Shown here: positions 55,334 to 64,000 of the stretch, piece after piece | How positions within the stretch are numbered: the first letter of the stretch is position 1 | Layout of the letters: each line of letters begins with the position of its first letter | NCBI RefSeq assembly: GCF_001613125.1 | Contig: NZ_BDBT01000025.1 | Coordinates: forward strand, 1 to 64,000 | From: Nocardia shimofusensis NBRC 100134 | GTDB lineage: Bacteria > Actinomycetota > Actinomycetes > Mycobacteriales > Mycobacteriaceae | Reading direction: 5' to 3' | Length of the DNA stretch: 64,000 nucleotides | Program-made: the position numbers and the translations under genes | The notes under the pieces: generated by a model | What the model was told of the DNA's origin: nothing | Database searches by the model: none | The model's input: the letters and a program-made list of their open reading frames with translations, nothing else

Positions 55334-56725
55334 GTGTCCGAAGATCGTGTGAACCTGCGCTCCTATGTGCCCGCCGAGCAGGTGCGCGCCCGCGGCCGCG
55401 CGCTGCGCGAGCGGGTGCCGGTGACCGCGCGCGACCGGCAGGCCCGCGGCGAGCGCCGCCCCGGCGTGCTGGAATTCCTCACCGCCGCGCACGCCGATCG
55501 GCTCGCGCATCTGGTGCCGCTGCGGGTGGGCCGGATGGCGAGCGGGCCGTTCACCTTCTATCGCGGCACGGCCGGGCTGATGGCCGCCGATCTCGCCGAC
55601 GGGCCGGTCAGCGGCGTGCACGCGCAACTGTGCGGTGACGCGCACGCCGCCAATTTCGGCCTGTACGGCACCTCGCGCGGTGAGATCGTCATGGACATCA
55701 ACGATTTCGACGAGACCATCGCCGGTCCTTGGGAGTGGGATCTCGAGCGCCTGGCCGCAAGTCTGGTGCTGGCCGGTCGAGAGTCCGGAGTCGGCGAGCA
55801 GGACTGCGCACGGGCGGCCTGTGACGCCGCGCGCACCTACCGGCTGGCCATCGACACGCTCGCCGAACAGCCGTTCATGCAGTCCTGGAGTGCGCTGCCC
55901 GATCAGTCGATCCTCGAACACGCCAAGGCCGGCGACCTCATCGACGACTTCGAGAAGGCGGCCAAGAAGGCGCGTAAGAACACCAGCGCCAAGGTCGCCG
56001 CCAAGTGGGCCGAGCACATCGACGACCACGAGACCGGCGTGCGCAAGCATCGCTTTCTCAGCGATCCACCGGTGCTCACCCCGGTCACCGAGGACATCGC
56101 CGACGAAGTGACCGGCGGGCTCGAGCGCTACGCGAGCACTCTGCGGGAGTCACGACGCAATCTGCTGGCCCGATTCGCGGTGTCGGACGTGGCTTTCCGC
56201 ATCGTCGGCACCGGCAGCGTCGGCCTGCACAGCTATGTGGCGCTGCTGCACGGCAACGACGGCGAAGTGCTGGTGCTGCAGCTCAAGCAGTCGATCCCCT
56301 CCTCGCTCTCGCCGTACCTGAGCGCACCGCCGGTGGCCCACGAAGGCGAGCGAATCGTGCAGGGCGCCAGGCTGGTTCAGGCCGAGACCGACATCCTGCT
56401 CGGCTGGAGCACGCTGCGCCTGAACGGCCGCGAACTGCCGTTCATCGTGCGCCAGTTCCGCAATCTCAAGGGCAGCATCGATCCGGCCGGGCTCGGCGCC
56501 GAGGACCTCGACGACTACGGCAGGCTCGCGGGCGCGCTGCTGGCCAGGGCGCACGCCAGGTCGCTGGATCCGCGCCTGCTGTCGGGCTATCTCGACGGCG
56601 ACGAGCGCTTCGAGGAGTCGGTGACCGCCTTCGCGGTGCGTTACGCCGATCAGACCGAGGCCGATCACGCGGAGTTGACGCGGGCGGTCACGGCGGGCCG
56701 GATACGCGCCGAACTCCCGGAGTGA
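55334..56725 (+). CDS. DUF2252 family protein (kinase-like)
   Basis: 463 residues from a GTG. The DUF2252 landmarks RMASGPFTFYRG, QLCGDAHAANFG and INDFDETIAGPWEWDLERL are present; the HxD-like CGDAHAxNFG and DFDE motifs resemble the active site of APH-fold kinases. Function of the family is unknown. Stand-alone gene; no operon partner is evident. Confidence 0.88.
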   Translation: MSEDRVNLRSYVPAEQVRARGRALRERVPVTARDRQARGERRPGVLEFLTAAHADRLAHLVPLRVGRMASGPFTFYRGTAGLMAADLADGPVSGVHAQLCGDAHAANFGLYGTSRGEIVMDINDFDETIAGPWEWDLERLAASLVLAGRESGVGEQDCARAACDAARTYRLAIDTLAEQPFMQSWSALPDQSILEHAKAGDLIDDFEKAAKKARKNTSAKVAAKWAEHIDDHETGVRKHRFLSDPPVLTPVTEDIADEVTGGLERYASTLRESRRNLLARFAVSDVAFRIVGTGSVGLHSYVALLHGNDGEVLVLQLKQSIPSSLSPYLSAPPVAHEGERIVQGARLVQAETDILLGWSTLRLNGRELPFIVRQFRNLKGSIDPAGLGAEDLDDYGRLAGALLARAHARSLDPRLLSGYLDGDERFEESVTAFAVRYADQTEADHAELTRAVTAGRIRAELPE

Positions 56726-56826
56726 TCCGAGCCGACACACGCGGTCCCGGCGCGCGCGGCACCGGGGCGCGCCGATCGCCCGTATCCTGTCCCCTGGTGG
56801 GGTGACGACGTGAAGGGCGGTCGCGA

Positions 56827-57714
56827 ATGCTTGTGCGAGTACAGAATCCGGCAGGCACCGATGCCGAACGGGCGCTGATCGACTGGCTGCGCACCTGGAA
56901 GGACCCGGGCAGTCCGCACGGTGTCGCGACGATCAACTGCAGCCTGTTCCACCGAGATCAGCTGCACCAGTTCGACGCGGTGGTGTGGACCCCGACCAGT
57001 TGCGTGGTGATCGAGGCCGATGTGCCCGACACCGACGACGGCGGCGTGCTCGACGTCCCGCTCAACGGCTCGTGGACGATCGACGGATCCCCGGTCGCCG
57101 TCGGCCGCGACAAGCGCACGCCGCTGGAACGCTCCCGCGAGCACACCCATGCCCTGCAGGACTGGTTGTCCGCGCGCGGCCTGGGACAGCGCGCCGTGCA
57201 CGGCGTGGCGTTGATCATCCCGCCGCGCGGCACCAGCCTCGAGATCCGTCAGGCGTGGAGCGATCCGAGCTTCGACGCCATCCTCGGCAACGATCCAGGA
57301 CGGTTGCGCCACTACTTCGACACGCTCTCGCAGAGCGAGAAGCATCTGTGGACCGCCAACGACGTGGCGGTCGCCTTCCGCGGCCTCGGCCTGCTGCCCT
57401 ACCTGCCCGCCCCGCAGGAACTGCTCAACGAAGGCTTCATCGGCCCGATCGACATCGCACTCTGGCACGGCGGCCCGAACCAGGCCCAGGCCGAGGCCTA
57501 CGCCGAGGAACTGGCCCAGCTCGAGCGCGACGCCCGCCCACCGCTGGTGCGCGCGCCCTGGTTCAGCCCGTGGAAGCTCTACCCCGGCGAGTCCGGCGAC
57601 ATCGATATGGGCCGCGCGTGGATGCGCACGACCCTGGCCATCGGCATGGTCATCGTCGCGGTCTGGGCGGCGTGGTTCGTGCTGTCCCTGCTCGGCACCT
57701 ACATCCTGGACTGA
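56827..57714 (+). CDS. NERD-like domain protein with C-terminal membrane helix
   Basis: 295 residues. The N-terminal part has QFDAVVWTPTSCVVIEAD (residues about 48-65), the core Asp...Glu pattern of the nuclease-related NERD fold, though the usual Lys after the Glu is absent. A helical middle region follows, then one membrane segment near the C-terminus (about 268-290). It would be anchored in the inner membrane with the NERD domain inside the cell. Catalytic activity is doubtful. Followed 22 bases on by the PAP2 gene. Confidence 0.72.
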   Translation: MLVRVQNPAGTDAERALIDWLRTWKDPGSPHGVATINCSLFHRDQLHQFDAVVWTPTSCVVIEADVPDTDDGGVLDVPLNGSWTIDGSPVAVGRDKRTPLERSREHTHALQDWLSARGLGQRAVHGVALIIPPRGTSLEIRQAWSDPSFDAILGNDPGRLRHYFDTLSQSEKHLWTANDVAVAFRGLGLLPYLPAPQELLNEGFIGPIDIALWHGGPNQAQAEAYAEELAQLERDARPPLVRAPWFSPWKLYPGESGDIDMGRAWMRTTLAIGMVIVAVWAAWFVLSLLGTYILD

Positions 57715-57736
57715 CCCCGGCTCGTATCGTCGTCGG

Positions 57737-58402
57737 ATGCTCGAACAACACGCGGGGGTGCGCATCCGCGCGGTCACGGCCACGGCGGGCGCACTCACCA
57801 TGTTCGCGCTGCCACTGACGTTCCCACCCGGCGGCGGCCCGACCTCCCTGGACAGCGCGGCCGCGGGCGCGGTGGCCGCCGGACCGCCCTCGGCGCCGGA
57901 CCGCTGGCTCGTCGCGCCCAGCGATGCCCCCGTGGTACTCGCCGCGCTGCTGCTCGCTGTCGGCTGGTTCGCGTGGCGGCGTCGTTGGCTCGCGGCGGTC
58001 ACGATGCTCGTGGTGCCCGAGCTGGCGCTCGTCGTGAACACCGTGGTGCTCAAGCCGCTGTTCGACCGAGAGCTGTACGACTATCTCGCCTATCCGAGCG
58101 GGCACACCGTGCACATGGTGGCCGTCGCCTGCACCTTCGTGCTGCTCAGCGATTCACGACGGGCTCGGCGAGTGGTCACCGCCGTCGCCGGGCTCGCGTT
58201 GATCGCGGCCGCGGCCGGACAGGTCGGCATGGGTCACCACCATCTGACCGATGTCATCGGCGGTGCGGCCGCGGGGCTTGCCATCGCGGTCACCTGCTGC
58301 ACGGCGGTGGAACTCGTCACCGGCCGGCACGAGACCGGCGACCCGGGCACCCGCCGGGACGCTCGCACACCGCGTCCCGGCGACGAACCTCAGGCGCGCT
58401 GA
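57737..58402 (+). CDS. PAP2-family membrane phosphatase
   Basis: 221 residues, several membrane segments. The three phosphatase motifs are KPLFDR (106-111, shortened form of KxxxxxxRP), PSGH (120-123) and a terminal His168...Asp172 in GHHHLTD. It would dephosphorylate a lipid phosphate at the membrane. The C-terminus overlaps the next gene by 13 bases (convergent). Charged, low-complexity tail after residue 195. Confidence 0.88.
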   Translation: MLEQHAGVRIRAVTATAGALTMFALPLTFPPGGGPTSLDSAAAGAVAAGPPSAPDRWLVAPSDAPVVLAALLLAVGWFAWRRRWLAAVTMLVVPELALVVNTVVLKPLFDRELYDYLAYPSGHTVHMVAVACTFVLLSDSRRARRVVTAVAGLALIAAAAGQVGMGHHHLTDVIGGAAAGLAIAVTCCTAVELVTGRHETGDPGTRRDARTPRPGDEPQAR

Positions 58403-60318
58403 TACACCCCGGCGTCGTGCAGCAGCGCGGCGCCGAGCATCTCCTCGGGCACGCCCATGCCCTCGACGAGGGTCAGCGCGTGCGGACGCAGCCGATCGAC
58501 GAGTTCGTTCACTCCGCGCCGCACGGCCTTGGCCCGCTCCACCGACATGAAGCGGTGCATGACGAACCAGGCGGAGTTCTCCTCGAGCAGCGTGTAGACG
58601 AACAGATCGCACATGTCCTCGGCCAGTTTCCTGGCCTCGGGGTCCTCGATGTCGGCGATGCCCTCGATGAACGCCTCGAGCACCAGCCTGTCGATGTGCG
58701 CGGTCCCGGCCGCCAGGATGTGGTCCTGGGCATTGTTGAACGCCTCGAACGGACCGGTGTCCGCGGCGCGGGCGCGCAGCCGGTGCCCGGCGGTTCGCAC
58801 CAGGTAGTCCTCGCGGTCGGCGAACAACGCCAGTTGCACGTCGCGGCGGGACAGATCGGCCTCGTCCACTGTTTCGCCGCCGCGATCGCGCAGGGTCTGG
58901 ATCAGCTGACGCACGCCGGAACGCTTGCGCACCACGTCACCGGCCATGGTGGCCGCGAAACGCACCCAGCCCATCGCGTCGAGGTCACGCACCTCGTCGG
59001 AATAGGCGGTGAGCAGTTCCTTGGCGACCAATTGGGTCAGGACGACATTGTCGCCTTCGAAGGTGGTGAACACATCGGTGTCGGCCTTGAGGGTCACCAG
59101 CCGGTTCTCGGTCAGGTATCCGGCGCCGCCGCAGGCTTCGCGGCATTCCTGGATGGCGCGGGTGGCGTGCCTGGTCTGGGCGACCTTGAAGCCCGCGGCC
59201 CGCTTCTCCAGCGCGCGCTGGGCACCGGAGTCGAGATCCTGGCCGCTCTGCACCAGGTGCATGCGCCGCACCAGATCGTTCTGGGCGAAGGCGTAGGCGT
59301 AGGACTTGGCGACCAGCGGCAACAGCCTGCGCTGATGCATCCGGTAGTCCATGAGCACGATCTCCTCCCCGGTGTCGGGGTCGGAGAACTGACGGCGCTG
59401 CAAGGCGTAGCGCACCGCGATGCTCAACGCCACCCGCGCGCCCGCCGCGGCCGCGCCGCCGACGCTGATGCGACCGCGCACCAGCGTGCCGAGCGTGGTG
59501 AAGAAGCGCCTGCTCGGGTTCGCGATGGGCGATGCGTAGGTGCCGTCGGGGGCGACATCGGCGTAGCGGTTGAGCAGGGCCTCGCGCGGGACCCGCACAT
59601 GATCGAAGACGATGCGACCGTTGTCGACGCCGAACAGACCGCCTTTGAGACCGTCGTCGCTGGTGGTGACGCCGGGCAGGTCCGCACCCTGCTCGTCGCG
59701 GATCGGCACCAGGAAACAGTGCACGCCCTTGCTCTCGCCCCCGGTGATCAGCTGCGCGAACACCGCCGCCATCCGGGCGTGCTCGGCCGCGCCGCCGATG
59801 TAGTCCTTGCGCGCCGACGGCGTCGGCGAGTGGATCACGAACTCCTCGGTGGCCGGATCGTAGGTGGCGGTGGTCTCCAGGTTGGCGACATCGCTGCCGT
59901 GGCCCGATTCGGTCATCGCGAAACAGCCCAGCAACTCGAGCGAGATCAGCTTCTTCAGGTACTCGTGGTGCCGTTCGGTACCGAGGTTCTCCACAGCTCC
60001 GCCGAACAGCCCCCACTGCACACCGCATTTGACCCACAACGACAGGTCGGCGTAGGCGACCATCTCCAGCGCGGTGACCGCGCCACCCGGGTCGGCCAGC
60101 CCGCCTGCCTCCAGACCGAACCCGCGCTTGGCATAGTCCATCGCCGCCAGCTCACGCATCTGTTCGAGCACGCGAGCGCGGGCGGCCTTGTAGTCCAGCG
60201 TCGGATCGCCGTGGAAGCGCTCGTCGGCGAGCTCTTTGCGCGCCTGCTCCCGTATGTCTCGCCACGATCCGTCGAGCGCCGCGCGAAGATGTCCTGCCGT
60301 CGAGCTACCGGTTGCCAT
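58390..60318 (-). CDS. Acyl-CoA dehydrogenase/oxidase family protein
   Basis: 642 residues from the ATG at 60318; a longer frame to 60669 runs through the divergent regulator and is not needed. Acyl-CoA oxidase-like layout: FAD region CFAMTESGHGSDVANLET, the C-terminal catalytic Glu in TTFEGDN and the long helical second half. Oxidase and dehydrogenase forms cannot be told apart by eye. Divergent from the TetR gene at 60436, its likely regulator. Confidence 0.9.
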   Translation of the reverse strand: MATGSSTAGHLRAALDGSWRDIREQARKELADERFHGDPTLDYKAARARVLEQMRELAAMDYAKRGFGLEAGGLADPGGAVTALEMVAYADLSLWVKCGVQWGLFGGAVENLGTERHHEYLKKLISLELLGCFAMTESGHGSDVANLETTATYDPATEEFVIHSPTPSARKDYIGGAAEHARMAAVFAQLITGGESKGVHCFLVPIRDEQGADLPGVTTSDDGLKGGLFGVDNGRIVFDHVRVPREALLNRYADVAPDGTYASPIANPSRRFFTTLGTLVRGRISVGGAAAAGARVALSIAVRYALQRRQFSDPDTGEEIVLMDYRMHQRRLLPLVAKSYAYAFAQNDLVRRMHLVQSGQDLDSGAQRALEKRAAGFKVAQTRHATRAIQECREACGGAGYLTENRLVTLKADTDVFTTFEGDNVVLTQLVAKELLTAYSDEVRDLDAMGWVRFAATMAGDVVRKRSGVRQLIQTLRDRGGETVDEADLSRRDVQLALFADREDYLVRTAGHRLRARAADTGPFEAFNNAQDHILAAGTAHIDRLVLEAFIEGIADIEDPEARKLAEDMCDLFVYTLLEENSAWFVMHRFMSVERAKAVRRGVNELVDRLRPHALTLVEGMGVPEEMLGAALLHDAGVYQRA

Positions 60319-60435
60319 ATCTGGACCATAACCGCGGAGCCGGTGATCAAACGTGACGCGGAGCGGACACGGTGTGTGCCGCGCCACCGGAGGACAATGG
60401 ACAGCCGACCACCCCCGATCCACCGACGGAGACCG

Positions 60436-60984
60436 ATGGCCACCAAGCAGGACTACTTCGACGCCGCGTTCGACATGCTGTCCGCGCAGGGTTACAGCGC
60501 GCTGAAGCAGGCGCCGTTGTGCAAGCGGCTGAATGTGACCACCGGGTCGTTCTATCACTACTTCGAGAACTGGCACGACTTCACCAGCCAGTTGCTCGAC
60601 CACTGGCTGGCCGAGCGCACCACCCGGCTGGTCGGGCTGACCCGGGATCTCGATGATCCGCTCGAGCAACTGGAGACGCTGCTGCAGTTCTCGCTGGCGC
60701 TACCGCATCGCGCGGAGGCGGCGATCCGGGTGTGGAGCAAGGTCGACCCCGAAGTCCGCGCCGTCCAGGATCAGGTCGACAACCGGCGCACCGAGGTGGT
60801 GCTGCGCGCCGCGCGGGCTGTCTTCGACGACGAGAACGAGGCACTCGACCACGCCCGCTGGGCCATGTACCTGCTGGCCGGATACCAGGATCTGGACGCC
60901 GATCCCGACACCGCGCGGTTGGAAGGGGCGCTGCGCAAGCTGCTGCGCGAGTTCGAGAACAGATATGCCGCCCGGCCCTCGTAA
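60436..60984 (+). CDS. TetR-family regulator
   Basis: 182 residues from the ATG at 60436. Helix-turn-helix APLCKRLNVTTGSFYHYFEN (about 26-45); the C-terminal domain is short. Divergent from the acyl-CoA oxidase-like gene across 117 bases. The last part of an otherwise spurious 1,003-codon frame that begins at 57,973. Confidence 0.85.
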   Translation: MATKQDYFDAAFDMLSAQGYSALKQAPLCKRLNVTTGSFYHYFENWHDFTSQLLDHWLAERTTRLVGLTRDLDDPLEQLETLLQFSLALPHRAEAAIRVWSKVDPEVRAVQDQVDNRRTEVVLRAARAVFDDENEALDHARWAMYLLAGYQDLDADPDTARLEGALRKLLREFENRYAARPS

Positions 60985-61021
60985 CGAGACCACGACGCAT
61001 ACGGCGACTACCTTCGCGGAC

Positions 61022-62662
61022 ATGGGTCCCGACGAATATTCGAGAGGAGTCGACCATCTCGTCCGCCACGAACCGCGTACCGCATGGGGTGGTCACCGCA
61101 GATTGCGCAGGGCGCCGAAACTGCTGGAACAGGCGGTCGGCGTGCTGGTCGCCGACCGCCCGGCGACCGCCGACGCCATTCTGGCTCCCCCCGCACCGCT
61201 GCAGCCGATCGATCTCACCGACGAAGCCGCGGTGGCCGAGGTACTCGATCTGGCGGTCCGCGTCGGCGAGGTGGTGCTGGCTTCCGGCACCGGCGTGATC
61301 GACACCGCGACCCAGGTCCGGTTCGTCGCCGCCACCTACGGCCTGGCCCGCTGCGATGTCGACGTCACCTACGACTCCATCCGTGTCTGGGTCCATCGCG
61401 GCCCGCGGCTGCCACCGGCGGGCACCATGCGCGTGGTGCGATTCCGATCACACGATTTCACCCGGCTGGCCGCCGCCGACCGGCTGACCCGCCGCATCCG
61501 CGACCACGTCCTGTCCCCCGCCGACGCGCGCGCCGAACTCGACGCCATCGTCGCCGCCCCGCATCCGTACCCACGCTGGGTCGCGACCCTGGGCTGGTCG
61601 CTGATGGCCGCGGCGATCGCCGCCCTGCTCGGCGCGGACCTGCTGGTGACGGCGATCAGCTTCATCACCACCGGCGCGATCGACCGCACCAACCGCACAC
61701 TCAATCAATACGGTCTGCCGTTCTTCTTCCAGCACGTGGTGGGCGGGTTCATCGCCGCCACCCCGGCCGTCGTGCTGGCCACCTTCGCCGAGCCGCTCGG
61801 CCTCGGTGTCGACGCGACACTCATCGTCGCCGCGGGCATCACCGTGCTGCTCAGCGGGCTCGCCCTGGTCGGCTCGGTGCAGGACGCCATCACCGGGGCC
61901 CCGATCACGGCGGCCGCCCGGATGCTCGAGCTGGTGATGATGACCGGCGGCATCATCGCCGGTATCGCGCTGGCGCTTCGGCTCGGCGTCACCGTCGGCG
62001 CGACGGTGCCCGCGATCGATCTGGTCTCCGGACGCGACATCACCGACCTGCCGGTGAAGATCATCGCGGGCGCGGCGGCCTCGGCAGCGTTCGCACTGGC
62101 CTGTTACGCGGAGCGGCGGGCGTTGACCGCCGCCGCCCTCGGTGGCGCGGCGGGCACCATCTGCTTTCTCTTCGTGCAGTATCTGGGCTTCGGCCCGATC
62201 ATCTCCTCCGGCGTCGCCGCGACGCTGGTCGGTCTGGCCGGCGGTCTGATGGCACGCCGCGCGATGACCCCGCCGCTGGTCGTCGCGGTCGCGGGCATCA
62301 CCCCGCTACTGCCCGGCCTGAAGGTCTATCGCGGACTGTCGGCACTGCTCAACGACGAACTGGCGCTGGGCTTCGACCACTTGTTCGCCGCGTTCGGCGT
62401 CGGTTGCGCGCTGGCGGCGGGGGTCACCCTCGGCGAATGGTTCGACCGCACGCTGCGCAGGCCGCGCATCCTCAGCCGGTTCGGGTCGCTGCGCAAACCG
62501 GTGGTGGTGCTGCGCAAACCGGTGATCCTGCGCAAACCGGTGGCACTGCGCAAGCGACGCCCGCACGCGACCGGACCGAAACCGCCGGCTGCGCCCGGAC
62601 AGTCTGTATCCGACGTGCGCGACCTGCGCACGAGATCGGTCGGGATGCAACGGAATCGGTAG
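61022..62662 (+). CDS. Threonine/serine exporter family protein (ThrE type)
   Basis: 546 residues. A soluble N-terminal domain (DUF1212) with GEVVLASGTGVIDT is followed by about ten membrane segments in two blocks. The family exports Thr/Ser by proton motive force; substrate of this member is not proven. The C-terminal cytoplasmic tail holds four LRKP-type repeats (about 490-515), then a basic, Pro-rich end. Thirty-eight bases after the TetR gene. Confidence 0.88.
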   Translation: MGPDEYSRGVDHLVRHEPRTAWGGHRRLRRAPKLLEQAVGVLVADRPATADAILAPPAPLQPIDLTDEAAVAEVLDLAVRVGEVVLASGTGVIDTATQVRFVAATYGLARCDVDVTYDSIRVWVHRGPRLPPAGTMRVVRFRSHDFTRLAAADRLTRRIRDHVLSPADARAELDAIVAAPHPYPRWVATLGWSLMAAAIAALLGADLLVTAISFITTGAIDRTNRTLNQYGLPFFFQHVVGGFIAATPAVVLATFAEPLGLGVDATLIVAAGITVLLSGLALVGSVQDAITGAPITAAARMLELVMMTGGIIAGIALALRLGVTVGATVPAIDLVSGRDITDLPVKIIAGAAASAAFALACYAERRALTAAALGGAAGTICFLFVQYLGFGPIISSGVAATLVGLAGGLMARRAMTPPLVVAVAGITPLLPGLKVYRGLSALLNDELALGFDHLFAAFGVGCALAAGVTLGEWFDRTLRRPRILSRFGSLRKPVVVLRKPVILRKPVALRKRRPHATGPKPPAAPGQSVSDVRDLRTRSVGMQRNR

Positions 62663-62742
62663 CAGGAATTCACGCTCTGTACAGCAGCGCTTCTCGGCAT
62701 GTCGCTGGACAAGCCGCGTCACCGGTTGGAGAGTTGTCCGGT

Positions 62743-63012
62743 ATGTGGAACGCAATCGTACAGATCGTCGGCTTCCTGATCATCGGCGTGATCATCGGAT
62801 TCCTCGCCCGCGCACTGAAGCCCGGTGACGACAAGATGAGCTTCGGGCTCACCGCACTGCTCGGCATGGCGGGAGCTCTCATCGGCGGCGTGCTGGCCAG
62901 CCTCATCGGGAAGGGGTCGATCACCGAGCTCAACTTCTGGGGCTTCATCTTCGCCGTCATCGCGGCGATCGCGCTGCTGTTCCTCGCTCCCGTCCTGCAG
63001 AGCAAGCGCTGA
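62743..63012 (+). CDS. GlsB/YeaQ/YmgE-type small membrane protein
   Basis: 89 residues in three hydrophobic segments, with GxIxGFLARALKPG after the first. Members of this 'transglycosylase-associated' family are small stress-induced membrane proteins of unknown activity. RBS TTGGAGAG precedes the ATG. A strong terminator follows. Confidence 0.9.
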   Translation: MWNAIVQIVGFLIIGVIIGFLARALKPGDDKMSFGLTALLGMAGALIGGVLASLIGKGSITELNFWGFIFAVIAAIALLFLAPVLQSKR

Positions 63013-63079
63013 CCCCGCACCGACCCCGCAGATCGGTGCGACAATCCGACCGAACCGGTATCGTCGGTCCGGTCGGGCC

Positions 63080-63108
63080 AGGGCTGCCGGGAAGATCCCG
63101 GCAGCCCT
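63080..63108 (+). terminator. Perfect 13-bp hairpin after the GlsB-type gene
   Basis: AGGGCTGCCGGGA, 3-base loop AGA, and the exact complement. It lies 67 bases past the stop and 27 bases before the heme oxygenase start. T-tract absent. Confidence 0.75.
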
Positions 63109-63135
63109 TCAGCTGATTGCGAGGTACTTCGAAAC

Positions 63136-63801
63136 ATGTCGTCGGAAGCCGTTCCGTTCTCGACCCGCATCCGCACCGCGACAGAACGCCAGCACGCCGA
63201 GGCGGAGAACTCGAGCTTCATCTCCGACATGCTCGGCGGACGTCTCGGCATCGACTCCTATCATCGCTACACCGGCCAACTCTGGTTCATCTATCGGGCG
63301 CTGGAGTCCCGGATCGACGCGCTGGCCGACGATCCCGTCGCCGGTCCGTTCATCCGCCGGGAGCTGGCCAGGACCGCCGCGCTCGAACGCGATCTGACCG
63401 CGCTGCTCGGCCCGGACTGGCGCAGCGAGATCGAACCGCTGCCCGCCACCACCGCCTACGCCGCGCGGATCGACGAATGCGCGCGGGACTGGCCCGCGGG
63501 CTACGTCGCGCACCACTACACCCGCTACCTCGGCGACCTGTCCGGCGGACAGGTCATCCGCGGCACCGCCGAGAAGCTGTGGGATCTGCCGCGCCGGGGC
63601 GACGGCGTGCGTTTCTACGTCTTCGACGACATCGCCAATCCCGCGGCCTTCAAGCGCGAGTACCGCGCGCTGCTCGACGCGCTTTCCGTCGACGAACTCG
63701 AGCGGCGACGGGTGCTCGACGAGGGACAGCGCGCCTTCGACCTCAACACCGCGGTCTTCGCCGAACTCGCCGCCGAATTCCCGGTCCGCAGACCCAGCTG
63801 A
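63136..63801 (+). CDS. hmuO: Heme oxygenase (biliverdin-producing type)
   Basis: 221 residues. Proximal His20 in ERQHAEAENSSF, at the same number as in HmuO of C. diphtheriae, and the distal helix YLGDLSGGQVI (131-141) with its Gly kink and Asp. It opens haem to biliverdin, CO and Fe(II), serving iron acquisition. No iron-dependent operator (DtxR/IdeR box) was recognised upstream. Single gene after a terminator; convergent with the IclR gene. Confidence 0.92.
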   Translation: MSSEAVPFSTRIRTATERQHAEAENSSFISDMLGGRLGIDSYHRYTGQLWFIYRALESRIDALADDPVAGPFIRRELARTAALERDLTALLGPDWRSEIEPLPATTAYAARIDECARDWPAGYVAHHYTRYLGDLSGGQVIRGTAEKLWDLPRRGDGVRFYVFDDIANPAAFKREYRALLDALSVDELERRRVLDEGQRAFDLNTAVFAELAAEFPVRRPS

Positions 63802-63818
63802 GCTCCGATCCGGGGGGG

Positions 63819-64000
63819 CTAACGCAACCGGGCGTGCCGGGGAAACAGCGTGCGTCCGGCTTCCTGCGCCGTCTCGGCGAGCATCCTGGCCAGCTTGGCC
63901 GTGTCGAGCGGGGGACGATCGCCGCCGACGTGCCCCGACAGCGACAGCGCCGCGACAGCCGCGCCCCGGCCACGCAACGGCACCGCCACACAGGACAGGC
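63819..64000 (-). CDS. IclR-family regulator, C-terminal fragment (cut by window edge)
   Basis: The minus strand from the window edge reads CVAVPLRGRGAAVAALSLSG and ends KLARMLAETAQEAGR...RHARLR at a TAG (63819-63821). CVAVPxRxxxG...AALSxSG is the end of the IclR ligand-binding domain. About 60 codons are visible; the DNA-binding part lies outside the window. Confidence 0.75.
   Translation of the reverse strand, partial: LSCVAVPLRGRGAAVAALSLSGHVGGDRPPLDTAKLARMLAETAQEAGRTLFPRHARLR

Noticed and set aside
57973..60435. Long upstream part of a 1,003-codon frame
   Set aside because: It overlaps PAP2 and the acyl-CoA oxidase-like gene; only the last 183 codons, from 60436, encode a TetR regulator.

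Overview
The window reads as chromosomal DNA of a mycolic-acid actinomycete, most likely Nocardia or a close relative. The supports are high G+C, frequent GTG starts, a complete mce operon, and a gcvH-garA-MerR-DUF151-MerR-gcvP block in the order known from mycobacteria (Rv1826-Rv1832 region). I see no rRNA, tRNA or CRISPR array, and only one small insertion-sequence scar.

Region 1 (about 1-29,430) is one functional unit. A leftward operon holds a 29-codon leader ORF, an aldehyde dehydrogenase, yrbE-A and yrbE-B, mceA to mceF and an Mce-associated protein, all of the envelope lipid-importer type. Around it lie an isomerase-like crotonase, an alpha/beta hydrolase, a FadB-like fusion, a thiolase, a nitroreductase-fold protein, an MpaB/Lcp-type (DUF2236) oxygenase, an alpha-methylacyl-CoA racemase, two acyl-CoA dehydrogenases, a Baeyer-Villiger monooxygenase, an acyl-CoA synthetase, a tandem-TetR regulator of the Mce3R type, an atypical P450 and an APH-like kinase. 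Eight promoters in this stretch carry copies of one 13-bp box. In seven of them two boxes abut and sit at the same place relative to the -35 and -10 hexamers; at the eighth only one box is clear. I infer one regulon controlled by the tandem TetR protein. It would import a hydrophobic, methyl-branched, probably isoprenoid or ketone-bearing substrate and degrade it by C=C cleavage, Baeyer-Villiger oxidation, ester hydrolysis, CoA activation, racemisation and beta-oxidation.

Region 2 (29,600-43,000) is mixed. It has a LuxR-type ATPase regulator next to a frameshifted remnant of a Ser/Thr kinase domain and an IS3-type transposase scrap, malate synthase G, an SDR-TetR-acyl-CoA dehydrogenase operon with its own palindromic operator, a divergent HxlR/acyl-CoA dehydrogenase pair, an HNH endonuclease, a WhiB protein and a von Willebrand A protein.

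Region 3 (43,150-46,210) is a likely streptogramin-resistance island: a virginiamycin B lyase-like propeller and an ABC-F ATPase in an overlapping operon, divergent from a TetR gene, with a small palindrome at the ABC-F promoter.

Region 4 (46,200-53,400) is core metabolism and signalling: gcvP behind a tandem glycine riboswitch, two MerR regulators, a DUF151 protein, GarA, GcvH and a CDP-alcohol phosphatidyltransferase. Region 5 (53,500-64,000) carries a GMC (cholesterol oxidase-like) oxidoreductase, a DUF2252 protein, a NERD-like membrane protein, a PAP2 phosphatase, an acyl-CoA oxidase-like flavoprotein, a TetR regulator, a ThrE-type exporter, a GlsB-type small membrane protein, a heme oxygenase and the C-terminal end of an IclR regulator cut by the window edge.
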